Part shown: positions 47,764-55,920 of the stretch, piece by piece
Layout of the letters: each line of letters begins with the position of its first letter
How positions within the stretch are numbered: the stretch's first letter is position 1
From: Providencia rettgeri
Lineage (GTDB): Bacteria > Pseudomonadota > Gammaproteobacteria > Enterobacterales > Enterobacteriaceae
Reading direction: 5' to 3'
NCBI GenBank assembly: GCA_900455085.1
Contig: UGTZ01000001.1
Location: forward strand, 774,501-838,500
DNA length: 64,000 nt
The notes under the pieces: generated by a model
The model's database searches: none
Told to the model about the DNA's origin: nothing
What the model saw: only the letters and a program-made list of their open reading frames with translations
Translations under genes and position numbers: made by a program

Positions 47764-49215
47764 ATGAAGTTTATCATTAAGTTATTCCCAGAAATTACCA
47801 TTAAAAGCCAAACTGTTAGGCTACGTTTTATTAAAATTTTGACCAGTAATATCCGTAACGTGCTTAAACCACTTGGCGAAGAGATTTCGGTTGTCCGTAA
47901 TTGGGATAACATTGAAGTGCGTGTGAAGGGAGAAACAAAACACGACGAAATTTGTGACATGCTAGGGCGCATTCCAGGTATTCACCATATTCTCGAAGTG
48001 GAAGAAAAACCGTTTACCAGTCTACATCATATTTACGAAATGACACACGAAGCCTATGGTGAATCATTAGAAAATAAAACATTCTGTGTGCGGGTAAAAC
48101 GTCGTGGTAAACATGAATTTTCATCTATTGACGCTGAACGGTATATCGGTGGTGGGTTAAATCAACACATTGCCTCTGCAAAAGTTAAGCTTAAAGACCC
48201 TGATACCACGATTCACTTAGAAATCGAAGATGATAAACTTATTTTAGTTAAAGCACGTATTGAAGGTATCGGTGGTTTCCCTATTGGGACTCAAGAAGAT
48301 GTGTTATCACTCATTTCTGGTGGTTTTGATTCAGGTGTGTCTAGCTATATGTTGATGCGCCGTGGTTGTCGTGTTCACTACTGTTTCTTTAATTTAGGCG
48401 GTGCAGCTCATGAAATTGGTGTGAAGCAAATCGCACATTATCTGTGGAACCGTTTTGGTAGCTCCCATAAAGTCCGTTTTATTGCTGTAAATTTTGAGCC
48501 TGTTGTCGCTGAAATTTTAGAAAAAGTTGATGATGGCCAAATGGGGGTTGTGCTCAAACGTATGATGGTAAGAGCTGCATCTAAAGTTGCAGAGCGTTAT
48601 GGCGTGCAGGCGATTGTCACGGGTGAAGCTCTTGGGCAAGTTTCCAGCCAAACCCTAACAAACTTACGTTTGATTGATAATGCGTCTGATACCTTAGTAT
48701 TAAGGCCATTAATTTCCCATGATAAAGAACACATTATCAAACTAGCTCGCCAAATTGGCACTGAAGATTTCGCAAAAACCATGCCCGAATATTGCGGTGT
48801 GATTTCAAAAAGCCCAACCGTTAAAGCGGTGAAAGAGCGTATTGAAGCAGAAGAAGCCAATTTTGATTTTGGTATTTTAGAGTCTGTTGTTGAGCAAGCG
48901 CAAAATATTGATATTCGACAAATTGCACAAGAAAGCCTTGAAAAAGTTCCTGAAATTGAAATGGTGAGTGAGCTTTCAATTGAAAATGAAGTGATTTTAG
49001 ATATTCGTTCAATTGATGAATTTGAAGATAAGCCACTGAATGTCGATGGAATGGAAGTTAAGCATATTCCATTCTATAAGTTGAGCACGCAATTTGGTGA
49101 CTTACCAAAAGATAAAACCTATTTATTATATTGTGACCGTGGGGTAATGAGCCGCTTGCAAGCGCTATACCTAAAAGAGCAAGGTTATGAAAATATAAAG
49201 GTTTATCGCCCATAG
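47764..49215 (+). CDS. thiI: tRNA 4-thiouridine synthase/thiamine sulfurtransferase ThiI
   Basis: 483 residues from the ATG at 47764 (MKFIIKLFPEITIKS), as in E. coli; the frame is open 26 codons further up but without homology. A ferredoxin-like/THUMP domain is followed by a PP-loop (SLISGGFDSGVSSYML) for adenylation. EYCGVISKSPTVK carries the Cys that pairs with the catalytic Cys. The C-terminal rhodanese domain has LLYCDRGVMSRLQALYL with the persulfide Cys. It makes s4U8 in tRNA and the sulfur of the thiamine thiazole. Confidence 0.96.
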   Translation: MKFIIKLFPEITIKSQTVRLRFIKILTSNIRNVLKPLGEEISVVRNWDNIEVRVKGETKHDEICDMLGRIPGIHHILEVEEKPFTSLHHIYEMTHEAYGESLENKTFCVRVKRRGKHEFSSIDAERYIGGGLNQHIASAKVKLKDPDTTIHLEIEDDKLILVKARIEGIGGFPIGTQEDVLSLISGGFDSGVSSYMLMRRGCRVHYCFFNLGGAAHEIGVKQIAHYLWNRFGSSHKVRFIAVNFEPVVAEILEKVDDGQMGVVLKRMMVRAASKVAERYGVQAIVTGEALGQVSSQTLTNLRLIDNASDTLVLRPLISHDKEHIIKLARQIGTEDFAKTMPEYCGVISKSPTVKAVKERIEAEEANFDFGILESVVEQAQNIDIRQIAQESLEKVPEIEMVSELSIENEVILDIRSIDEFEDKPLNVDGMEVKHIPFYKLSTQFGDLPKDKTYLLYCDRGVMSRLQALYLKEQGYENIKVYRP

Positions 49216-49261
49216 TTTAAAACAGGGTGCTTGTATCACCAATTCACAATCAGAGAGAAAT

Positions 49262-49280
49262 GTGGGGGAATTTCCCCCAC
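49262..49280 (-). terminator. Hairpin in the 3' end of hok mRNA, copy 1
   Basis: Palindrome GTGGGGGAATTTCCCCCAC (9-bp arms) five bases past the toxin stop codon, followed on the minus strand by ATTTCTCT. It may be a stability stem rather than the end of the transcript, since the fbi-like sequence lies beyond it. Confidence 0.65.
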
Positions 49281-49284
49281 AAGA

Positions 49285-49428
49285 CTAGTTATCGCAAGAT
49301 AACGTAGCTTGAACCAGCGTGCTTCCGCTACTGATACTGAAAGAGCACAGCCTTTCTTGCATCAATAACGAAAAACACAACACCGTAAGACACACGGTAA
49401 CTAGCCCCAGAAGGGCAATTTTGGCCAT
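49285..49428 (-). CDS. Hok/Gef family type I toxin, copy 1 (47 aa)
   Basis: Small membrane toxin starting MAKIALLGLVTVCLTVLCFS and ending LVQATLSCDN. One membrane helix spans about residues 4-22. Family marks are the VCLTVL segment, LCSF (Cys28) and the C-terminal Gly-x-x-LVQA-x-LSC with Cys45. AGAGGA precedes the ATG. Hok proteins damage the inner membrane when their mRNA escapes the antisense RNA. Copy 1 has Ser at residue 36 where copy 2 has Asn. The frame was found by reading the minus strand after noticing the repeat. Confidence 0.88.
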   Translation of the reverse strand: MAKIALLGLVTVCLTVLCFSLLMQERLCSFSISSGSTLVQATLSCDN

Positions 49429-49468
49429 TCCTCTTGACTCCTTTTCTAAAAGGAGACAGAATCAAATT

Positions 49469-49530
49469 GTGAGGGTTTGAGACTGCCTCGGATTAAGATT
49501 AACATCTAAATTCGGGGCTTTCGTCTTTTT
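49469..49530 (+). ncRNA. Sok-like antisense RNA, copy 1
   Basis: Promoter -35 TTGACT (49434-49439), 17-bp spacer, -10 CAGAAT (49457-49462). The RNA would carry ACTGCCTCGG at its 5' side, then an imperfect A+T stem (GATTAAGA/TCTAAATTC), then CGGGGCTTTCGTCTTTTT. It shares TGCCTCG at the 5' side and CGGGGCT-pyrimidine-rich 3' end with R1 Sok. It is antisense to the hok leader. Ends are estimated. Confidence 0.78.
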
Positions 49531-49772
49531 GGCTCTGGCAAATGCTTGAACCAAACTGATCCAAGCACCCGCGACAATCATAGCAAAAAATGGTGATAAA
49601 CAAATCTAATTACAGCTAAATCTCGATAATAAATTGTTTAAATTCATGCAATTAAGATGGTTTGATAATCATTGGTATTAATATGATTGTTGATTTAGCT
49701 GAGATAGCAATGAAAAAGCGTGTAGAAGAATAACAGGGTGCTTGTACCACCAAATCATCATTAAAGAGAAAT

Positions 49773-49791
49773 GTGGGGGAATTTCCCCCAC
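49773..49791 (-). terminator. Hairpin in the 3' end of hok mRNA, copy 2
   Basis: Same palindrome GTGGGGGAATTTCCCCCAC as copy 1, followed on the minus strand by ATTTCTCTTTAATG. Confidence 0.65.
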
Positions 49792-49795
49792 AAGA

Positions 49796-49939
49796 CTAGT
49801 TATCGCAAGATAACGTAGCTTGAACCAGTGTGTTTCCGCTACTGATACTGAAAGAGCACAGCCTTTCTTGCATCAATAACGAAAAACACAACACCGTAAG
49901 GCACACGGTAACTAGCCCCAGAAGGGCAATTTTGGCCAT
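49796..49939 (-). CDS. Hok/Gef family type I toxin, copy 2 (47 aa)
   Basis: Identical to copy 1 except residue 36 (Asn for Ser); third-position changes are also present (for example TGC for TGT in VCLTVL). The same RBS AGAGGA is present. The preserved protein in both copies suggests selection or recent duplication. The flanking order is thiI-hok1-hok2-yajL. Confidence 0.88.
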   Translation of the reverse strand: MAKIALLGLVTVCLTVLCFSLLMQERLCSFSISSGNTLVQATLSCDN

Positions 49940-49979
49940 TCCTCTTGACTCCTTTTCTAAAAGGAGACAGAATCAAATT

Positions 49980-50042
49980 GTTGAGATTTGGAAACTGCCT
50001 CGGATTAAGATTAACATCTAAATTCGGGGCTTTCGTCTTTTT
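49980..50042 (+). ncRNA. Sok-like antisense RNA, copy 2
   Basis: Promoter -35 TTGACT (49945-49950), 17-bp spacer, -10 CAGAAT (49968-49973). The RNA ends in CGGGGCTTTCGTCTTTTT as in copy 1. Its 5' segment differs (TTGAGATTTGGAAACTGCC against GTGAGGGTTTGAGACTGCC), which could reduce cross-talk between the copies. Ends are estimated. Confidence 0.77.
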
Positions 50043-50206
50043 GGCTCTCACAAATGCTTGAACTAAACTGATCCAAGCACCCGCGGCAATCATAGCAAAA
50101 AATGGTGATAAACAAAGGTTTTTTGTTGAGGGTTTTGATTTTAATTCTTTATTATTCAAACAATTAAATTATTTTAATTATTCGTTGTTAATAGCGAATT
50201 TTTCCG

Positions 50207-50800
50207 TTAATCCTCTAAATAATCATTAATACCATTAGGTAAAACTAATTGGGCTGCAACTTGTCCTGCAATTTCGCGTCCGACCAATAACTCAATCAAT
50301 TTTAAGGCAAAATCAAAGGACGTTGCGGGCCCTTGACTTGTTAATAAATTAACGCGTTCATCAAAGTAGACTCGGCGGTCGACCCATTTATGGGCTGGGA
50401 TTTTATCTTTCATTGATGGAAAACCAGTCATATTACCTAGCGGAAACAATTGGTGATATTCAAGTACAAGCGCTGGCGCCGCACAAATAGCCGCCACAAT
50501 TTTACCATCAAGATGCATTCGGCGAACTTTTTCCACAACCAGTGGGCTATCACGAAATGTTTCCGCTCCAGTCATACCACCAGGCAGTACAATGGCATCA
50601 AAAGGTTCATCAGCAACTTTAATTAATGGGGTATCGGCACTAATTTTTAGCCCTCGTGAAGCGGTAATGGTTAAAGAACCATCTTCCGTCACGCTCGCTA
50701 AAGTCACATCAATGCCTGCTCTAACTAATAAATCAGCAGTAATGGTAAATTCAATTTCTTCACTACCATGAGCGATGCAGATTAGAACGGAAGTCGTCAT
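50207..50800 (-). CDS. yajL: DJ-1/PfpI family protein YajL
   Basis: 197 residues, flavodoxin-like DJ-1 fold. The nucleophilic Cys lies in AAICAAPALVLEYH, with GSEEIEFTITADLLVRAG and IVLPGGMTGAETFRDSPLV as the other site segments. E. coli YajL acts as a chaperone and has a disputed protein deglycase activity under oxidative or carbonyl stress. It overlaps the panE 3' end by 38 bases, as in the conserved panE-yajL pair. Confidence 0.95.
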   Translation of the reverse strand: MTTSVLICIAHGSEEIEFTITADLLVRAGIDVTLASVTEDGSLTITASRGLKISADTPLIKVADEPFDAIVLPGGMTGAETFRDSPLVVEKVRRMHLDGKIVAAICAAPALVLEYHQLFPLGNMTGFPSMKDKIPAHKWVDRRVYFDERVNLLTSQGPATSFDFALKLIELLVGREIAGQVAAQLVLPNGINDYLED

Positions 50801-51674
50801 ATTGTTGTTCTCTATTTTTGACTAAATGGTAAAGGCGATCGTTTTCAGGTGTACTGATCCCATGAGCTCGTGCTTGTTTGATTAAAAAGCCAGTGATGTA
50901 ATCAATTTCTGTCCGGCGATTGTTTCGTATATCTTGTAACATAGAAGAATAGTTATCAGCGGTATTATCAATAATGCCGTAAATATACTCTGTTAGCTCT
51001 GCTTTATCCGTATGCAGCCCTTCTGCTGCCATAACATGACATATTTCATCAATGATCCGAGATATTTGTGCAGAATGTTGGATTAATTCGCCATTTTTAC
51101 AGTCATGTTCTACTGTTAGTGGGTTAATGACACAGTTTACAATCAATTTACGCCAGCAAGTGGTTAAAATATTATTATGCCAAGCCACATCAGGTAAGGC
51201 TTCATGCAAGATATCTGCTATTGGGTAGTATGCTTGTGCTTGGGAATTGATAGCGCCAATATGTGTGATCCCATTTGCGACATGAAATACTTGGTTATTT
51301 TCTTGCCAAGCCGCATGGGTTGTGACGCCCGCTAAGATAGGATGGCGTAAAGGCGTCAGCTCTTCAACCGTTCCCATGCCATTATGCAGTAATAAAATAG
51401 GCGTATTTTCTGGGATAGTATTAATCAAAGGTAATAAAGCATCAGAAACTTGCCATGCTTTTAAACAGACAATGATTAATTCACTGGTTTGTAAGTGGTT
51501 AATATTATTAGAAGGAATCAGCTCTCGGAAAGTACGTCCATCAGGTTCATTAACATCGACGAATAAATCAGACTGTGCAACACGTAGCCAACCTTGTATG
51601 TCATGCCCTTGTATTGCAAGTGAAGCAAGCCACAGTTTACCTATCGCACCACAACCAATTAGAGTTATTTTCAT
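50763..51674 (-). CDS. panE: 2-dehydropantoate 2-reductase
   Basis: 303 residues. The NADPH Rossmann motif MKITLIGCGAIGKLWLASLAIQGHDI opens the protein. LLLHNGMGTVEEL and WRKLIVNCVINPLTVEHDCKNGEL, with the catalytic Lys, follow. It reduces ketopantoate to pantoate for CoA synthesis. It is upstream of and overlaps yajL, and is divergent from yajQ. Confidence 0.95.
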   Translation of the reverse strand: MKITLIGCGAIGKLWLASLAIQGHDIQGWLRVAQSDLFVDVNEPDGRTFRELIPSNNINHLQTSELIIVCLKAWQVSDALLPLINTIPENTPILLLHNGMGTVEELTPLRHPILAGVTTHAAWQENNQVFHVANGITHIGAINSQAQAYYPIADILHEALPDVAWHNNILTTCWRKLIVNCVINPLTVEHDCKNGELIQHSAQISRIIDEICHVMAAEGLHTDKAELTEYIYGIIDNTADNYSSMLQDIRNNRRTEIDYITGFLIKQARAHGISTPENDRLYHLVKNREQQYDDFRSNLHRSW

Positions 51675-51861
51675 TGTTTCCCCTTTGAATATGGGACTTT
51701 AACGTCTTATAAGGTAAGGCGGAATTGATTTATCGCCAGTATAACCTTTTACCATACGAAGTTGTAGTTAACGAAATATCATAGGCTCCGATAACTTGAA
51801 GTAATGTGAGTAAAAACGTTATCATGCGCACAATCTAAAAATTATCAGTGAGGTTCTAGCT

Positions 51862-52353
51862 ATGCCATCATTTGACATTGTATCTGAAGTGGAAATGAAT
51901 GAAGTACGTAATGCGGTGGAGAATGCGCAGCGTGAGTTAACCAGCCGTTGGGATTTTAAAAATGTCGAAGCCAGTTTTGAGCTCAATGACAAAAATGAAT
52001 CAGTTAAAATCACTAGCGAATCTGATTTCCAGGTACTTCAGTTAGTTGATATTTTAAGAGAAAAAATGGCAAAACGTGGTATTGATGGTGCGGTATTGAA
52101 TGTGCCTGAAGATATCGTTCATAGTGGAAAAACCTATAGTGTTGAAGTTACGTTCAAGCAAGGTATTGATGCTGCAATTGCCAAAAAAATCGTTAAATTG
52201 ATTAAAGACAGTAAACTGAAAGTCCAAGCACAAGTTCAAGGTGACCAAGTGCGTGTGACAGGTAAAGCCCGCGATGATTTACAATCGGTTATGGCATTAG
52301 TTCGTGGCGGGAACTTAGGACAACCTTTTCAGTTTAATAACTTCCGCGACTAG
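51862..52353 (+). CDS. yajQ: YajQ family nucleotide-binding protein
   Basis: 163 residues: MPSFDIVSEVEMNEVRNAVENAQRELTSRWDFKN opens two ferredoxin-like repeats. VTFKQGIDAAIAKKIVKLIKDSKLKVQAQVQGDQVRVTGKARDDLQ is the conserved C-terminal half. Family members bind nucleotides, and some bind cyclic-di-GMP. The cellular role in enterobacteria is unsettled. Confidence 0.95.
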   Translation: MPSFDIVSEVEMNEVRNAVENAQRELTSRWDFKNVEASFELNDKNESVKITSESDFQVLQLVDILREKMAKRGIDGAVLNVPEDIVHSGKTYSVEVTFKQGIDAAIAKKIVKLIKDSKLKVQAQVQGDQVRVTGKARDDLQSVMALVRGGNLGQPFQFNNFRD

Positions 52354-52376
52354 TTATTTTTCAAGTATTCGTTTAA

Positions 52377-52400
52377 AGCCCGCGCTAGCGGGCTAATTTT
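52377..52400. terminator. Terminator between yajQ and yajR
   Basis: 7-bp stem AGCCCGC/GCGGGCT with loop GCTA, then AATTTTTA; it follows yajQ by 23 bases and overlaps the yajR stop region. Confidence 0.8.
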
Positions 52401-53761
52401 TACTGATTTATGAGCGCTTCAAGTTGTTCTCGATTGATGATTTTTCTATCAACTTTAACATAAGCACTATATTCTTCGTCAACGACGAGTGCTTCCATCA
52501 CCCCTTTCTGGGCTTGTAATTTCTTCTCAAGAGCCCTTGTATCTCCAATATGATTGGGTAATTCAATACGAATACTGCTGACATACGGAGGTTGCTGCAT
52601 AGTTAAGCTAATGATAAACCAGATAATGGTTAATATTAGTCCGCCAATAAAAACCGTATTAGCACCTTCAAAGCTGTACAACCACCCACCGACAATACCG
52701 CCAATGGCAACACCTAAAAACTGGCTGGTGGAGTATACGCCCATGGCAGTTCCTTTATAACCCGCAGGTGCCTCTTTGCTTATGAGAGACGGCAAAATAG
52801 CTTCCATGATATTGAAAGCAATAAAAAATAGTTGGATACCTAAGAAAATCACCCATAAGTGATTACCAGAAAGCCATAAGGTAATTTCAGCTAATGCTAA
52901 AACGACAATACAAAATAAGAAGACCTGCTTCATTTTGCGGTATTTTTCCGCATAAATTATGAAAGGAAGTACGGTAACAAAGGCGATTAACATTGTGATT
53001 AAATAGGCTTTCCAGTGGTCTTTCGCTAAAAAACCAGAATCAGTCATAATAAGAGGTAGAGCAACAAAACTGGACATCAGTAGGGTATGTAAGCTGAGGA
53101 TACCTATATTTAACTTGAATAGCTGAGGGTGCATTAAAACCGTTTTTAAATTACCTTGCACAAATGCAGACTCACGGTTTAGAACATGAGTATTGGTACT
53201 AGGAACAATAAAAACAGTCACTGCAATAGCACCAGCTGCAAGTAGTGCAATTCCCCAAAATAGGCCACTTAACCCCACCACGTTGGTGAGTATTGGGCCA
53301 AGAACTAGGGCAATGGCAAAAGTTAAACCGAAACTAATACCCAAAAATGCCATGGCTTTAGTCCGATTTTGCTCTCGAGTTAGGTCAGAGAGTAGCGCCA
53401 TAACAGCAGCAGAAATTGCTCCGGCGCCTTGTAAAGCACGCCCAATAATAATTCCCCAAATAGAATCGCTTAATGCTGCAACGATACTTCCGATAATAAA
53501 AATGACTAACCCAATAATAATTAAAGGCTTTCTTCCGATTTTGTCTGACATCAAACCAAAAGGGATTTGGAAAATAGCTTGGCTAAGACCGTAGATACCA
53601 ATAGCGACACCTACTAAGAACTCGTTAGCTCCCTGTAAATGCATCCCATAGCTGGTCAAAATAGGTAATACCATAAACATTCCAAGCATTCGCAAGGAGA
53701 AAACAGAGCCTAATCCCCAAGTGGATCTAAGCTCTGCGGATGTCATTTTGTTATCATTCAT
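52400..53761 (-). CDS. yajR: MFS transporter YajR
   Basis: 453 residues: 12 membrane segments plus a soluble C-terminal ferredoxin-like (YAM) domain of about 65 residues (IRIELPNHIGDTRALEKKL...VDRKIINREQLEALINQ). The MFS motif A is GLMSDKIGRKPLIIIGL. The structure of E. coli YajR is known, but its substrate is not. The convergent yajQ neighbour is as in E. coli. Confidence 0.94.
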   Translation of the reverse strand: MNDNKMTSAELRSTWGLGSVFSLRMLGMFMVLPILTSYGMHLQGANEFLVGVAIGIYGLSQAIFQIPFGLMSDKIGRKPLIIIGLVIFIIGSIVAALSDSIWGIIIGRALQGAGAISAAVMALLSDLTREQNRTKAMAFLGISFGLTFAIALVLGPILTNVVGLSGLFWGIALLAAGAIAVTVFIVPSTNTHVLNRESAFVQGNLKTVLMHPQLFKLNIGILSLHTLLMSSFVALPLIMTDSGFLAKDHWKAYLITMLIAFVTVLPFIIYAEKYRKMKQVFLFCIVVLALAEITLWLSGNHLWVIFLGIQLFFIAFNIMEAILPSLISKEAPAGYKGTAMGVYSTSQFLGVAIGGIVGGWLYSFEGANTVFIGGLILTIIWFIISLTMQQPPYVSSIRIELPNHIGDTRALEKKLQAQKGVMEALVVDEEYSAYVKVDRKIINREQLEALINQ

Positions 53762-54073
53762 TTTTATTCTTCATATTTCGTGCTGTAGCGGTGTTGGCTT
53801 CTCTCTGCTACTTAGGTCACATATTAGTAAATACAACAACTTGAACAGATATGCAGTACGTTGTGGTGTTATATTTTTAGTATCAATCTATTAGAATTTT
53901 AATAGTGCATTTAATATCTAGCTTATCAATGGCAAGCGGCTATTTAACCATAAAATAGATTCATAAGGATAGGCAGAATAAGTAAAAGTGAGTTGTAAAA
54001 GCAGTTAGAGACAAATAAAAACGGCGGGGAAGGCCCGCCGTTTAGACATTGTTATCATCAGTAAACAGATAAG
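53762..54073. other. Intergenic region yajR-cyoE with a partial repeat
   Basis: The left part (53775-53835) is half of a palindromic repeat unit (GTGCTGTAGCGGTGTTGGCTT, then CTTAGGTCACATATTAG). It has lost its right arm. The right end is the cyo operon terminator. No gene is seen. Confidence 0.6.
54018..54044 (-). terminator. Terminator of the cyoABCDE operon
   Basis: Stem AAACGGCGGG/CCCGCCGTTT; on the minus strand it is followed by TTATTTG. It lies 30 bases past the cyoE stop. Confidence 0.85.
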
Positions 54074-54960
54074 TTATCTGACGAGAGCTATAACAGTATC
54101 GCTTGAGACTATAGGATCAACTGACATCATTACACTCAATGAAGTAATTGCTACGATTGAGAAGATGAATAGTTTTCTTGCCCAGACTCGGTCGTCATTT
54201 TCGGTTTTGAAACCCGAAATTGCCATACCTAGCCACCATAAGCTGACTGCTGCACCTACGATGAGGTACTTATAGCCCGCGTATCCGCTGATAGCTAACA
54301 TTAATGTTGCGACCATAAACGCTAGGATATACAGGAAAATGTGCGTCTTCGCGACGGAAATTCCTTTAATAACCGGTAACACAGGAATGTTTGCGGCTTT
54401 GTAATCCTTAAAACGGAAGATAGCAATGGCATAAGAATGAGGCATCTGCCACAAACTGAATATCAATAACAGGATAAGAGCACCCATATCGAATTCATTT
54501 GTAACAGCGCAGTAACCGATAACCGGTGGTGCTGCGCCTGAAAGGCTGCCAATCAGCGTGCCATAAACGGATTTACGTTTCATATATAGGCTATAAACAC
54601 CTACATAAACAATGAAACCGATAACTGCAAGCAGCATTGCCAGCGCATTGGCTGCTACAAGTAGCAGCACCATACCAGCAATACCCAATGCAGCAGCGTA
54701 AATCAGGCTAACTTTCGGATCAATCAACCCTTTAACTAAAGGGCGATTCTTCGTTCTTTCCATGATACGGTCGATATCACGGTCGATGTAGTTGTTAAAA
54801 CACAACCAGAAGCCACGACCAGTGATACACCTAGCAAAGTCGCAACGAACAGTGGGTAATCAATTGACCCTTTTGAAGCCAATAAAAAACCACCGATCAC
54901 AGAAATCAAGTTTCCGAATATAATTCCTGGTTTGGTCACTTGCAGGTATTGCTTAAACAT
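54074..54960 (-). pseudogene. cyoE: Protoheme IX farnesyltransferase CyoE, one frameshift (probable sequence error)
   Basis: The frame from 54960 (MFKQYLQVTKPGIIFGNLIS) runs to VVASGCV, then is lost because the A run at 54797-54800 has four bases where five are needed. Adding one restores FNNYIDRDIDRIMERTKNRPLVKG, with the prenyl diphosphate Asp motif, and about 295 residues (E. coli 296). Membrane-bound, it converts heme b to heme o for CyoB. Last gene of cyoABCDE, 12 bases from cyoD. Confidence 0.93.
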
Positions 54961-54972
54961 ATCGGCAACTCT

Positions 54973-55305
54973 TTAGTCGAGCATCATATTGATGTTCAGG
55001 TTGTACATAATCCACAGCGAGCCGATGACCACGATACCAACAATTAGCATCGTGAACAGGAAGGCAACTAAATTCCAGCGCTCATCTGATGATGTATTCA
55101 TATGTAAGAAACAAACCAAATGAACTAGAATTTGCACAACGGCCATACCTACTACAGTCCAAAGGATTGCTGAGGTTGACGCTGTACCTTCCATCACCAT
55201 CCAGAAAGGGATCACTGTCAGGATAACTGATAGAATAAAGCCAATTAGGTATGTTTTAACGCTACCGTGGCTTGCTCCAGTGTGAGCATCTTTTGCATGA
55301 CTCAT
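54973..55305 (-). CDS. cyoD: Cytochrome bo3 ubiquinol oxidase subunit IV CyoD
   Basis: 110 residues, three membrane helices; LVHLVCFLHMNTSSDERWNLVAFLFTMLIV is the family's conserved helix pair. It helps heme/copper assembly of subunit I. It starts at the base after the cyoC stop. Confidence 0.95.
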   Translation of the reverse strand: MSHAKDAHTGASHGSVKTYLIGFILSVILTVIPFWMVMEGTASTSAILWTVVGMAVVQILVHLVCFLHMNTSSDERWNLVAFLFTMLIVGIVVIGSLWIMYNLNINMMLD

Positions 55306-55920
55306 TTAAATAGCCCCCAGAAGATAAACAACGGTAAATACACAAATCCAAACAACGTCTAAGAAGTGCCAGAACAAACTTAGGCAGTTTAAACGTGTTT
55401 TATTGACATCAGTCAAGCCACGGCGAGTCACTTGAATCATCATAATGATAATCCAAATCAGACCTGCTGTTACGTGCAGACCGTGTGTTGCAACAAGTGC
55501 AAAGAAGCCAGATAAGAAACCGCTACGGTCAGGACCAAAGCCTTCTGCGATCAGTTCATGGAACTCATAGACTTCCATGATCACGAAGCCAAGGCCTAAC
55601 AGGAACGTTGCAAACAGCCATAAGTTAACGGCAGCAATCTTACCTTTATGCATCGCGATCATTGCGAAGCCGTAAGTAATACTACTCACTAACAGTAAGA
55701 AGGTTTCGCCTAATACGAACTTCAGACTGAAGATATCTTTACCAGCTGGTCCGCCGGCAGTTCCATCGGCCAAAACAACATAGGTAGCAAACAAACAAGC
55801 AAACAGAATCAAGTCGCTCATAATATAGAGCCAGAAACCGAATACTTTTGTTCCACCTGCATCGTGGTGCCCATGCTCAGCATGGGCGATATTTTGGTTA
55901 GTCATTGTATTAGTTGACAT
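55306..55920 (-). CDS. cyoC: Cytochrome bo3 ubiquinol oxidase subunit III CyoC
   Basis: 204 residues, five membrane helices: FGFWLYIMSDLILFACLFATY opens the oxidase subunit III fold and THGLHVTAGLIWIIIMM is the conserved central helix. The start overlaps the cyoB stop by 11 bases. Confidence 0.96.
   Translation of the reverse strand: MSTNTMTNQNIAHAEHGHHDAGGTKVFGFWLYIMSDLILFACLFATYVVLADGTAGGPAGKDIFSLKFVLGETFLLLVSSITYGFAMIAMHKGKIAAVNLWLFATFLLGLGFVIMEVYEFHELIAEGFGPDRSGFLSGFFALVATHGLHVTAGLIWIIIMMIQVTRRGLTDVNKTRLNCLSLFWHFLDVVWICVFTVVYLLGAI

Larger units (their letters stand above)
49221..49606 (-). repeat. Direct repeat copy 1: complete hok/sok-type locus
   Basis: About 385 bases nearly identical to 49732-50116 (offset 511). 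Minus-strand order: promoter (-10 TATGAT at 49579-49584, extended by TGC), leader with the antisense Sok target, hok, hairpin, and a 3' end. The mRNA start GGGTGCTTG (49572-49564) is exactly complementary to CAAGCACCC at the 3' end (49233-49225). That is the long-range 'tac/fbi' pairing known from R1 hok mRNA. The transcript would be about 350 nt. Confidence 0.85.
49732..50116 (-). repeat. Direct repeat copy 2: complete hok/sok-type locus
   Basis: Same organisation as copy 1. -10 TATGAT lies at 50089-50094. The mRNA 5' GGGTGCTTG (50082-50074) is complementary to the 3' CAAGCACCC (49744-49736). Differences from copy 1 are scattered substitutions and small indels, concentrated in the leader. 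The 125 bases between the copies hold nothing recognisable. Confidence 0.85.

Noticed and set aside
49839..50159. 106-codon minus-strand frame overlapping hok copy 2
   Set aside because: Not called as a separate gene: its ATG codons lie at or before the predicted mRNA start and copy 1 has a stop in the same frame. It is treated as a possible mok-like frame only.
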